From Holophagaceae bacterium UBA1801 (lineage in GTDB: Bacteria; Acidobacteriota; Holophagae; Holophagales; Holophagaceae), in NCBI GenBank assembly GCA_002319925.1, contig DCFP01000096.1:1-9771 (forward strand): 9,771 nt of DNA. Reading direction: 5' to 3'. Within the stretch, counting starts at the first letter, position 1; each line of letters opens with the position of its first letter. Below the pieces are notes generated by a model. It saw only the letters and a list, made by a program, of their open reading frames with translations, was not told where the DNA came from and searched no databases. Both the position numbers and the translations under genes were made by a program. This document shows positions 1 to 6,193 of the stretch, piece by piece.

Positions 1-1094
1 CTTTCGCCGGTGATGAGCACGGTGAACTCGGAGCCTGCGATCCTCCGGGCCATGTCCACGCACTGGAGCATGCGGGGCGAGTGGGTGAGCACGTTCGCGA
101 AGCGGTAGCGCGCTGTGAGGCCCTTCTCCCGCAGCTTGCGGCTGAGGTTCTGCTCCAACTGGCGGATGTAAGTGACCTCCTGGAAGTTGAAGCAGCTTCC
201 GGCGGGCTCGCCGAAGTGCGCGATGGCCTGCCGCGTGACCACCAGGGAATGGCCTTTGTGCTCCACGATCCACTCCCGGCCCGACTTCTTTTCCAGGATT
301 TCCTGGATTTCCGGGGCGAAGGCGCTCGTGGACTTGCCGGTCAGGTCCTCCTGGAGGTTCAGCATCTCCGCCAGGGCTCGGTTGCAGAGAGCCACCTTGC
401 CCTTGGGATCCACCAGCAGGATGCCTTCGTGGGAAAGGTTGATGACGGCATTCAGTTCGGTGTGCTTGAGGTAGAGCTCCTTGTACTGGCGGTCCACGCC
501 GTTATCCAAGGTGACGATGCTCTGGGAATAGCGGAGCAGCCGCCGGTCGACCTCGGGGTCCGCGATATCCAGGCGGTTGATGATCTCGATGAAGGTAGAT
601 ATATCGATGCACCGGTGGCCCACGTCGATGACCGTGGAGATGTTTTTCGGGACTCGTGCCTTTTCCCCAGGCGTGATGGCGATGCGGAGATCGCCGCAGT
701 CAATGCCTTCCTCGTAAGGCACGAACTGCAGGTGGTTGATCTCCAGCTGCTGCAGGAGCGCCACGGTCTCCAGGGTCGTTTCCGGGTGATCGTTGACCAC
801 CAGGACCCGCGTGCCCGCAGGGATCGCGAAGATGGGGTAGATCTCCCGTTCCCGGATGGTCCGCTGCACCACCAATAGCCGCCGCGCCTCTGCCACATGA
901 CTCTTGAGCCTGAAGGCACGGCTTTTCAGCATCACCAGCACGAGATCGCCTTCGAGCTGCTCCCCGGGTTCCAGCATTTCGAAAGCATAGCTTCGGATCT
1001 TCACGGATCCGCTGAGCACTTCCTCCAGATTGGCTCGCAGAGACTCTCCCAGGAGGGTTTTCCCGGTGTCGGTCACGATGGCAATCCGTTTCAT
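1..1094 (-). CDS. Sigma-54-dependent transcriptional regulator (input domain, PAS, AAA+ start), 3' end missing
   Basis: Enhancer-binding activator that would drive sigma-54 RNA polymerase; only the first 364 residues lie in the window. Reading the minus strand gives one uninterrupted frame from ATG (MKRIAIVTDTGKTLLGES) to the window edge. Residues 1 to about 200 form an alpha/beta input region with LVVNDHPETT, DLRIAITPGEKARVP and TVIDVGHRCIDIS stretches, an arrangement I recall from clostridial-type sigma-54 regulators with no response-regulator receiver. A PAS domain follows at about 216-325 (ELNAVINLSHEGILLVDPKG), then a linker and the AAA+ start (RFANVLTHSPRM at about 331). The window ends in FTVLITGE, which is the beginning of the Walker A loop GE(S/T)G(T/S)GKE. 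An in-frame ATG at 1103 is an alternative start; GGGAAG lies 11 nt before 1094 and only 2 nt before 1103. The target genes and the ligand are unknown. The DNA-binding domain is off the window. Confidence 0.9.
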   Translation of the reverse strand, partial: MKRIAIVTDTGKTLLGESLRANLEEVLSGSVKIRSYAFEMLEPGEQLEGDLVLVMLKSRAFRLKSHVAEARRLLVVQRTIREREIYPIFAIPAGTRVLVVNDHPETTLETVALLQQLEINHLQFVPYEEGIDCGDLRIAITPGEKARVPKNISTVIDVGHRCIDISTFIEIINRLDIADPEVDRRLLRYSQSIVTLDNGVDRQYKELYLKHTELNAVINLSHEGILLVDPKGKVALCNRALAEMLNLQEDLTGKSTSAFAPEIQEILEKKSGREWIVEHKGHSLVVTRQAIAHFGEPAGSCFNFQEVTYIRQLEQNLSRKLREKGLTARYRFANVLTHSPRMLQCVDMARRIAGSEFTVLITGE

Positions 1095-1103
1095 GCCGGT
1101 CAT

Positions 1104-1407
1104 TACTTCCCTAGAGGCCAGAAATTGATCTTGGATCCAGCCAGTCTAACGCCCGGTAGGGAAGGGCAAAGTGCCCTGAAAAGATGTAAAGCGGAAGAAT
1201 CTGAAAAAGAAAAAAATTTTTGAAACCAAAGTTCTTGTTCCCGCATTCCTTGGTCAGCCTCCCCTCCCCTGGAAGATGGCGCTGATCCGATCCATCGGCG
1301 TCCTGAACCAGGGGAATTTGTTTGTCTCCACGGGAATTTCCAATACTGGGTTCGTCTGGATTCGGTGGGATTCCAAGGCTATTCTTGGGACACTTCCGGA
1401 TCGGTTC
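1104..1407. other. Divergent intergenic region between sigma-54 regulator and Ada-like gene
   Basis: About 300 bases with no convincing gene. It should hold the promoters of both divergent neighbours. Visible structure: a 6-bp perfect stem AGGGCA/TGCCCT with a 3-nt loop (1163-1177); an A/T-rich tract at about 1198-1222 (a run of A followed by TTTTT), likely bent DNA; and two exact GGGAATTT copies at 1312-1319 and 1332-1339, 20 bp apart, so on the same helix face. TTGTTT (1318-1323) and AATACT (1342-1347) are a weak sigma-70-like pair, 18 bp apart, facing the Ada-like gene. No -24/-12 sigma-54 site was recognised. Confidence 0.5.
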
Positions 1408-1656
1408 ATGCGTATTGCCTTGTCCATCGTCTTCGCGCTTTCGGTGTTCACCTGGGCCGCCCAGGCACCGGCCGTGAAGGTCACCACCCCGGCACCTGCC
1501 GCCACCGGGTTCGTGGGGAACAAGGAGTCGAAGGTTTTCCACCTGCCCACCTGCAAGCTAGTGATCAAGATCAAGCCCGGCAACCGGGTCACCTTCGGTA
1601 ACCGCCAGGAGGCGACGACCGCGGGGTACACCCCCTGCAAGATCTGCCTCCGGTAG
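1408..1656 (+). CDS. Small exported protein with Ada-type metal-binding domain
   Basis: 82 residues. Residues 1-20 (MRIALSIVFALSVFTWAAQA) form a classic Sec signal peptide with one basic residue, a hydrophobic core and an AQA cleavage site. A short Pro/Ala/Thr linker follows. From residue 36 the pattern VGNKESKVFHLPTCK ... NRVTF ... EATTAGYTPCKIC matches the Ada zinc-binding fold, with H45, C49, C77 and C80 as candidate ligands. In Ada this fold binds zinc and repairs DNA methylphosphotriesters; stand-alone exported copies have no established role, so DNA repair is unlikely here. The start at 1408 is chosen because it begins the signal peptide. An in-frame ATG at 1276 would add 44 residues with no recognisable feature and bury the signal. 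The ribosome site before 1408 is weak. The dioxygenase gene follows 70 bp later on the same strand. Confidence 0.75.
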   Translation: MRIALSIVFALSVFTWAAQAPAVKVTTPAPAATGFVGNKESKVFHLPTCKLVIKIKPGNRVTFGNRQEATTAGYTPCKICLR

Positions 1657-1726
1657 CTGACGGGATTTTTCCACCTGCTCGCGGAAGCACATGGCTGCAT
1701 CACATGGGGTGGAGGCAGGATTCATC

Positions 1727-2551
1727 ATGATCCAGGACGCTTCGATCACTCAACCCGCCGTGTTCGTGAGTCACGGCTCTCCCATGCTGGCCCTGGAGAA
1801 CGGCCCCTGGCGCGCGGCCTTGAACAGCTGGGCTGCCAGCCTCGTGGGTGTTCGCGCGGTGGTGGTGGCCTCTGCGCACTGGGAATCCCGCGGCGGTTTC
1901 CGGGTTTCGGCTTCGGCCAGGCCGGGCGTGCTGCACGATTTCTCTGGATTTCCCGACGCGCTATACCAGCTGGATTATGGAGCTCCGGGCGATGCGAAAC
2001 TGGCGGCCCGGATCGTCGAGATGCTCAAGGGCGCCGGACTGCCTGTGGTGGCCGATGCCGACCGCCCCTTGGATCATGGGGTTTGGGTGCCCCTCCGGGC
2101 CATGTTTCCGGAGGCTTCGCTGCCCGTCATCCAGGTCTCCCTGCCACGGCCCAGGGAAACGGCGACCCTTGTGAAGGCCGGTCAGGTGCTTGCTCCTTTA
2201 CGGTCCGAAGGCGTGCTGCTCATGGGCAGCGGGGGACTGGTGCACAACCTGTGGAAACTGAGCTGGGATGGGCATCCCAACCCCGAGGCCTGGGCCACTG
2301 ATTTCGAAGACTGGATCATGTCCGGCGTCCAGGACAAGGATGTGAACCGCCTGCTTGGCGCCGCGCAGCACGCGCCCGGGTTCGCGGACGCTGCACCCAC
2401 CAGCGAGCATCTCGACCCCATCTACTTCGCCCTCGGCGCCGCCGATGGTGGAACGCCTTCGACGGTGTTCAAGGGCTGGCAGCACGGTAATCTCTCCCTC
2501 AGAGCCATCAGCTGGATGGGGACGCAAATGCAAGCCGAAGGCGCGGCTTGA
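1727..2551 (+). CDS. Class III extradiol ring-cleavage dioxygenase, YgiD/DODA (LigB superfamily)
   Basis: 274-residue cytoplasmic metalloenzyme, about the usual size for the 4,5-DOPA-dioxygenase/YgiD family. Family landmarks are all present: VFVSHGSPM (H16), VVASAHWES (H51), LHDFSGFP (H70), LDHGVWVPLR (H117), GSGGLVHNL (H173), PTSEHLDP (H228) and WQHGNLS (H253). H16, H51, H173 and H253 correspond to the metal-binding and active-site histidines of the family. The enzymes use a divalent metal to open catechol-type rings; the natural substrate of bacterial YgiD-like proteins is mostly unknown, so no pathway is assigned. Start at 1727 is preferred because AGGA (1717-1720) sits 6 nt upstream. An in-frame ATG at 1691 would add 12 residues and is also possible. 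It is followed at once by a strong terminator. No other aromatic-degradation gene lies in the window. Confidence 0.9.
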   Translation: MIQDASITQPAVFVSHGSPMLALENGPWRAALNSWAASLVGVRAVVVASAHWESRGGFRVSASARPGVLHDFSGFPDALYQLDYGAPGDAKLAARIVEMLKGAGLPVVADADRPLDHGVWVPLRAMFPEASLPVIQVSLPRPRETATLVKAGQVLAPLRSEGVLLMGSGGLVHNLWKLSWDGHPNPEAWATDFEDWIMSGVQDKDVNRLLGAAQHAPGFADAAPTSEHLDPIYFALGAADGGTPSTVFKGWQHGNLSLRAISWMGTQMQAEGAA

Positions 2552-2572
2552 ATCGCTTCTGGGAGATCACCA

Positions 2573-2615
2573 CCTAAAACTAAACACCGCGCAACGCGCG
2601 GTGTTTTGTTTTAGG
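2573..2615. terminator. Strong, probably bidirectional intrinsic terminator
   Basis: Twenty-base arms (2573-2592 and 2596-2615) with a single mismatch and a 3-nt AAC loop. The GC core ACACCGCGC/GCGCGGTGT is flanked by A-rich left and T-rich right outer arms (CCTAAAAC and GTTTTAGG), giving a U tract in either direction. It sits 21 bp after the dioxygenase stop and lies beyond the 3' end of the convergent araC gene, so it can insulate both transcripts. Confidence 0.88.
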
Positions 2616-2633
2616 AGAAGAACTCGGATCTAC

Positions 2634-2664
2634 ACGTTCTTCTTCGAGAACTGCCGGTCGTAGG
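2634..2664 (-). repeat. 31-bp direct repeat, downstream copy (matches araC 3' end)
   Basis: Exact copy of 2807-2837 at an offset of 173 bp. Read on the minus strand it would encode the same YDRQFSKKN peptide as the end of araC, but in a different frame relative to araC, and it runs into a TAG stop instead of TGA. Flanking bases on both sides differ, so the identity stops sharply at 31 bp. Confidence 0.9.
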
Positions 2665-2667
2665 ACG

Positions 2668-2689
2668 GAAGGAACGCATGCGTTCCTTC
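2668..2689. repeat. 22-bp perfect palindrome
   Basis: Starts GAAGGAACGCA and is exactly self-complementary about the centre at 2678/2679. It lies 3 bp inside the downstream copy of the 31-bp direct repeat. It could be a cruciform or RNA hairpin, a protein-binding palindrome, or the end of a small repeat element. Confidence 0.85.
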
Positions 2690-2720
2690 ATCCGCGATCG
2701 AGCTAAGTGAGGAGCGGGAG

Positions 2721-2739
2721 CACAGCGCGGTGCGCTGTG
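2721..2739. repeat. Hairpin: CACAGCGC / GCGCTGTG, 3-nt loop
   Basis: Perfect 8-bp stem with loop GGT. A weaker outer stem, GATCTG (2741-2746) with CAGATC (2777-2782), lies just beside it, and a 10-bp palindrome GAGTCGACTC (2795-2804) touches the araC stop codon. With the 22-bp palindrome, the 142-bp interval between the direct repeats is unusually rich in secondary structure. No U tract marks any of these as a terminator. Confidence 0.75.
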
Positions 2740-2802
2740 CGATCTGGGGGTAGTCAAGGAAGCCGTAAGGAGTTAGCAGATCGGTAAGGCCGTGGAGTCG
2801 AC

Positions 2803-3660
2803 TCAGACGTTCTTCTTCGAGAACTGCCGGTCGTAGGCTTCCTGTGCGTACTTGCTGGGGGGCACGCCGAAGCGGCGCTTGAAGGCGCGGGTGAAGGCGG
2901 AGGCATCGTAGAAGCCCAGGCCCGTGGCCACGTCGGAGGGACGCTCGCCGTCGGAGAGGAGCTGCACGGCGCGCTGCAGGCGGCGCTCGATCAGGTACTG
3001 GTGGGGCGTGGTGCTGGTGGCTTCGCGGAACAGGCGGATGAAGTGATCCGGCGTGCAGCGAGCGAGTTTGGCGAGATCGGGGACGCTGTTCTTGGAACCC
3101 AGGTGGGCTTCCATGTGATCCAGCACGAGCTGCAGCGTGGAGCGGCTCAGTCGGTAGGGGAAGCGGCCCCGGTCTTCCTTCTCGCACAGGCGGTTCAGTT
3201 CCGCGCCGAGGAGGATGAGAAAGAGTTCGCGCGTCATCAGCTGCAGACCATCCTGATGCGCCATCTCCTGCGTGAAGATGCCGAAGAGCTGCTTCAGGCT
3301 CTGGCTGCGCAGCGCGGCAAAGCTCTGCTCCTGCCACTTGCGGGGCGGGTGCTGGAGGATCGACAGCAGTGGCTCGGGGAACGGACCATCGAGCTGCAGC
3401 GCCGTGAAGCCGAAGGGCGTGTCCGGCTGATGGCGCTTCAGCGTATGGCCGAAGCCCGGCAGCAGCAGCGCGAGACTGCCACGGGGAACGATGCCCTCCT
3501 CGTGATCATCCGCAGTGCAGACGCGCACGGCAGCCGTGGGCTGGAGCAGCGTCCAGGACTCTCGCGAAGGATTGGCTTTCACCGGAATCGGATCGCGCTT
3601 GCACACGATGAGCCGGAGAGGACCACTGACGGAGATGGTTACGTTCTTAGTGTCGGTCAT
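2803..3660 (-). CDS. AraC-family transcriptional regulator
   Basis: 285 residues. The C-terminal AraC/XylS DNA-binding domain spans about residues 175-275 with two helix-turn-helix units: DLAKLARCTPDHFIRLFR (about 193-210) and DVATGLGFYDASAFTRAF (about 243-260), then the typical RRFGVPPSKY. The N-terminal 160 residues contain a PRGSLALLLPGFGHTLKR stretch that suggests a cupin-like sensor, but the ligand is unknown. Start at 3660 (MTDTKNVTIS) is preferred as it matches a natural N-terminus; an ATG at 3720 extends it by 20 residues, and neither has a clear ribosome site. The last 12 residues, EAYDRQFSKKNV, lie beyond the normal domain end and are encoded by a 31-bp segment repeated 173 bp downstream. 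It sits immediately downstream of the glycerol cluster on the same strand, so it is a candidate regulator of it, without direct evidence. Confidence 0.88.
   Translation of the reverse strand: MTDTKNVTISVSGPLRLIVCKRDPIPVKANPSRESWTLLQPTAAVRVCTADDHEEGIVPRGSLALLLPGFGHTLKRHQPDTPFGFTALQLDGPFPEPLLSILQHPPRKWQEQSFAALRSQSLKQLFGIFTQEMAHQDGLQLMTRELFLILLGAELNRLCEKEDRGRFPYRLSRSTLQLVLDHMEAHLGSKNSVPDLAKLARCTPDHFIRLFREATSTTPHQYLIERRLQRAVQLLSDGERPSDVATGLGFYDASAFTRAFKRRFGVPPSKYAQEAYDRQFSKKNV
2807..2837 (-). repeat. 31-bp direct repeat, copy inside araC 3' end
   Basis: Identical to 2634-2664. Minus-strand sequence begins CCTACGACCGGCAG and ends GAAGAACGT, coding for the tail of the AraC-family protein. The two copies bracket a 142-bp palindrome-rich interval. 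Confidence 0.9.
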
Positions 3661-3720
3661 GGTGTGAAAAACCTGTGACAAGTTCCCAAAGAGGATGACA
3701 TCCTTCCTTGGACAAGTCAT

Positions 3721-3741
3721 GGAATTTTCTGAACAAATTCC
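3721..3741. promoter_or_regulatory. Inverted repeat GGAATTT-N7-AAATTCC upstream of araC
   Basis: Seven-base arms with a 7-nt spacer, directly before the longer possible start of the AraC-family gene (3720) and 61 bp before the preferred start (3660). Its position suits an operator, possibly autoregulatory. This is inference from symmetry and location only. Confidence 0.3.
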
Positions 3742-3794
3742 AATCCCCCCCTTGGCCTTTCAGGGCTTTATGAGTCCGGGTTGAAATTTGAAAA

Positions 3795-3824
3795 TACAAC
3801 ATGGCGTTGATTAATTCATGTCAA
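3795..3824 (-). promoter_or_regulatory. Possible sigma-70 promoter for araC
   Basis: On the minus strand a consensus TTGACA (3824-3819) is followed by an AT-rich stretch with TTGTAT 19 bp later (3799-3794). The -35 is perfect, while the -10 matches only three of six positions and the spacing is long. It lies in the gap between the GAPOR-like gene and araC, pointing at araC, so araC need not rely on read-through. Confidence 0.35.
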
Positions 3825-3839
3825 GTGTGGTCGATCCAT

Positions 3840-5717
3840 CTATAAGAAGGAGCGCAGGCTCTCGTCGATGCCCTTCTTCATTTCGCACCACCAGTCGAGC
3901 CCCGCTTCGCCGGGGTTCTTCTCGAAGGCCTCGATCCACGTCTGGAGCTGGGGATCCTTGTCCCCTTCCACATCCCGCCTGCGTTTCAGGAAGGTGTGGA
4001 CGAAATCCAAGTCCCGCTGGGATTCCCAGAACACCGATGAGTTCCGGCTGTTGATCCGGCTAGCGGTGATGCCGGTCATCTCCAGGAACTGCTCCCGCAG
4101 GCCGTACAGGGATTCGATGATCTCCGGCAGCATGTCTTCGGCCCAGCCGCGGTGGAACCGGCAGACGCCCATGTTGTCCATGACCAGCTCGGCCTTCATG
4201 CGCTCGGCGCAGACTCGGCCCAGGGTCCGGGGCGGGAAGAATTCCGGGCCGTAGAACATGTAGTACTTGCCCATGATGGCCATGGGCGCCAGGGACCCCG
4301 GCGTCCAGTACTGGTTGGGCACCATCCAACCTTTGCGGCCGAAGGCTGTGTGCACGAAGGTGTCGATGATGCGGATGCCGCGCTCCCGCTTCACCTTCCG
4401 GGAGAACTTGCGGACGCCCTCCAGGAAGTCGATGAGCCCGCGCTTCTGGAGGATCGAGTCGATCAACTCCATGGCCAGTTCGGCGTTGTGCATGGAATCC
4501 GGAACGATGTCGAAGGTGTCCAAATCCCATTTCGGCGTGCGCGTCACACACAGATCCTCGGTGGAAAGCAGACCCGTCTCCAGGCAGTCCATGAGCCAGG
4601 CGAGCACACCGCCGATGGAAATGGCGTCGAAGCCGGAGGCATCCGCCTTGCCATTGACCAGCTCCGCGGCCCGCTGATCGAAGACGCCGATGAGCGGCCC
4701 CAGGGTCTGGTAGGGCTCGTAGTCCTTCTTGTATTCGCCCCGGAGCTTCTTGCAGACCGCCGAGCAGGGCTCGCCGCAGGTGCACTGGCTCTTGGTCTTG
4801 ATGGTCTCGTCGTTGAACTGCTTCAGGTAGTGATTGAAGGCCATCGTCTTGTGGATGGTGAGCCGGTCACCTTCCTCGCTGTAGATGGAGCGGTAGTTGA
4901 AGGCGATCATGCGCCCCTTGAGGGTCGCGTAGTTGACGCCGAAGGTGCCGCCCGTCTCGAATTTTGGATCGAAGCGGTACTTGGTGGTGGCCTCGAAGTC
5001 CTTCGTGGCCAGGCGCTGCTTGTATTTGGCCTCGAACCACTCGTCCGCCACCTTGCGATCCCGGAAGTCGTCGTCGATGAAGGTCCCGCCGTAGATCACG
5101 GCTGCGATGCCGTGATCCTGGAGCATCTTGGAACCGAAGCCACCACGGCCCGCCCAGGTGTCCGCGAAGGTGAGCTTGCCCTTCACGATGGGCGCGCTGC
5201 CGATGCCGCCGAAGTCCGTGGACTGCGCCGACGGTCCCACGGCGAGGATGCGCGGATCCGTGGAGTAGCGGGTGCCGAAGCGCTCCAGCACTTCGTCCAT
5301 GAGGCCGTAGATGCCTCCCCGGCCGCGACTCCAGGCCTGCTGGAGATCCACGGGCACCACTTCCACCGTGATCTCTTCGCCATGGGTCCGGTTGAGGTAG
5401 AGGATCGAGGGTACGGGTGCCTTGCCCAGGAGGCTCACCATGTTGATGCCCAGGTTGTCGAAGGGCAACCCCGCGCCACCCATGCTGGAGACGTAGAACC
5501 CGCGCCAGCAGGGCGAAAAGCCCGTGACGATGAGGCGGTTGCTGCCCGGCAGGATGGAGCCCGCGAAGATGCCAGTGCCGAAATTGAGGCAACGGAAGCG
5601 GTCCGAGAGATGGATGCCCAGATCTACGGGGCCGAAGTACTGGCCGAAGGGATACCGCTTCAGACGGTAGAAGCCGGTGGAAGGATCGACGAAGAGGACG
5701 CGTTGGACGGTTTTCAT
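3840..5717 (-). CDS. Tungsten-type aldehyde:ferredoxin oxidoreductase family, GAPOR-like
   Basis: 625 residues, the usual size for the AOR family, whose members hold a bis-pyranopterin W (or Mo) cofactor and one [4Fe-4S] cluster and pass electrons to ferredoxin in the cytoplasm. Specific stretches match glyceraldehyde-3-phosphate:ferredoxin oxidoreductase as I remember it from Pyrococcus rather than general AORs: FGTGIFAGSILPGSNRL, SSMGGAGLPFDNLG, ADTWAGRGGFGSKM (W188-M198), YRFDPKFETGGTFGVNY, TCGEPCSAVCKK (C314, C318, C322), YEPYQTLGPLIG and DNMGVCRFHRGW (C519, probable fourth cluster ligand). An extra C312 precedes the motif. GAPOR makes 3-phosphoglycerate from glyceraldehyde-3-phosphate without ATP formation. 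ATG at 5717 is preferred over an upstream GTG at 5750, since MKTVQRVLFVDPSTG is a natural AOR N-terminus. It is the last gene of the glycerol cluster. Family membership is secure; the GAPOR assignment is strong but unaligned. Confidence 0.85.
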   Translation of the reverse strand: MKTVQRVLFVDPSTGFYRLKRYPFGQYFGPVDLGIHLSDRFRCLNFGTGIFAGSILPGSNRLIVTGFSPCWRGFYVSSMGGAGLPFDNLGINMVSLLGKAPVPSILYLNRTHGEEITVEVVPVDLQQAWSRGRGGIYGLMDEVLERFGTRYSTDPRILAVGPSAQSTDFGGIGSAPIVKGKLTFADTWAGRGGFGSKMLQDHGIAAVIYGGTFIDDDFRDRKVADEWFEAKYKQRLATKDFEATTKYRFDPKFETGGTFGVNYATLKGRMIAFNYRSIYSEEGDRLTIHKTMAFNHYLKQFNDETIKTKSQCTCGEPCSAVCKKLRGEYKKDYEPYQTLGPLIGVFDQRAAELVNGKADASGFDAISIGGVLAWLMDCLETGLLSTEDLCVTRTPKWDLDTFDIVPDSMHNAELAMELIDSILQKRGLIDFLEGVRKFSRKVKRERGIRIIDTFVHTAFGRKGWMVPNQYWTPGSLAPMAIMGKYYMFYGPEFFPPRTLGRVCAERMKAELVMDNMGVCRFHRGWAEDMLPEIIESLYGLREQFLEMTGITASRINSRNSSVFWESQRDLDFVHTFLKRRRDVEGDKDPQLQTWIEAFEKNPGEAGLDWWCEMKKGIDESLRSFL

Positions 5718-5747
5718 GGCCCTGCTTGAGAAATGGACAGAAGGGGT

Positions 5748-5818
5748 CACAGAGGCAGGGAACGAAGGCCCTCAGGGTGGGGTCCAGGAGCCGCTGAGCT
5801 TCGTTCGATGCCTCTGTG
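5748..5818. repeat. Long inverted repeat between DUF1667 gene and GAPOR-like gene
   Basis: Twenty-base arms, 5748-5767 and 5799-5818, pair at 18 positions. CACAGAGGCA and GAACGAAG are perfect on each side of a 2-base mismatch. After a 3-nt bulge, CTCAG (5771-5775) pairs with CTGAG (5794-5798), closing an 18-nt loop. In the minus-strand transcript it fills most of the 116-nt gap before the GAPOR-like start. No U tract follows, so a processing, stability or partial-attenuation role, or a dispersed intergenic repeat, is more likely than a plain terminator. Confidence 0.75.
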
Positions 5819-5833
5819 GTGTTGCGTTCCGGC

Positions 5834-6193
5834 TCACAGGCTCCGGGACGCAATGAGGTTGACGTTGGTGTCGAAAAGGTTCTTCAGGAGCACCTGGCCC
5901 ATGGCCACGGGATGCCGCACCTGCAGCTGGTTGATCAGCGCCATGCACTCGCCGATGCGCTCCTTGGGAATGGCGCCGCTGGTGCGCACGGGCAGGCGCG
6001 GCAGGCGGGCGCCCTCGATGCGGACGGTGGAGGTGAGCATGCGCGTGGGCTCGGTGACTTCCTTGATGGCATAGTCCTCGCCGCGCTTGCAGGTGATGCC
6101 GGTGACCTTGTAGCCCTTGGGCGCGCTCGTGTCCTCCTCGATGGAGCAGCGGCAGCCCATGGGGCAGACGATGCAGATGAGATCACGCTTCAT
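5834..6193 (-). CDS. DUF1667 family small Cys-rich protein
   Basis: 119 residues. The N-terminus MKRDLICIVCPMGCRC has C7, C10, C14 and C16, followed by GITCKRGEDYA with C35. The CxxCxxxC plus downstream cysteine arrangement can hold an Fe-S cluster or zinc, and is the signature of DUF1667. The family has no proven reaction; it is commonly found beside GlpA-like flavoproteins and a second FAD oxidoreductase in glycerol loci, for example next to glycerol kinase in Thermotoga as I recall. The start is secure: AGGAGGT (6205-6199) lies 5 nt upstream, and the gene overlaps the preceding oxidoreductase by 11 bp, implying tight co-translation. I infer a small electron-transfer or scaffold subunit of a glycerol-3-phosphate-oxidising complex. 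Confidence 0.88.
   Translation of the reverse strand: MKRDLICIVCPMGCRCSIEEDTSAPKGYKVTGITCKRGEDYAIKEVTEPTRMLTSTVRIEGARLPRLPVRTSGAIPKERIGECMALINQLQVRHPVAMGQVLLKNLFDTNVNLIASRSL

Noticed and set aside
1163..1177. AGGGCA/TGCCCT hairpin as a terminator
   Set aside because: It is only 6 bp, has no T-run next to it in either direction, and lies upstream of both divergent genes where no terminator is expected.
1276..1407. N-terminal extension of the Ada-like protein from ATG 1276
   Set aside because: The extra 44 residues show no domain and would place the signal peptide internally; the start at 1408 gives a standard exported protein.
2616..2802. Small gene or structured RNA in the palindromic interval
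   Set aside because: No frame has a start, ribosome site and recognisable product, and the separate palindromes do not build a known RNA class. It is recorded as repeat structure instead.
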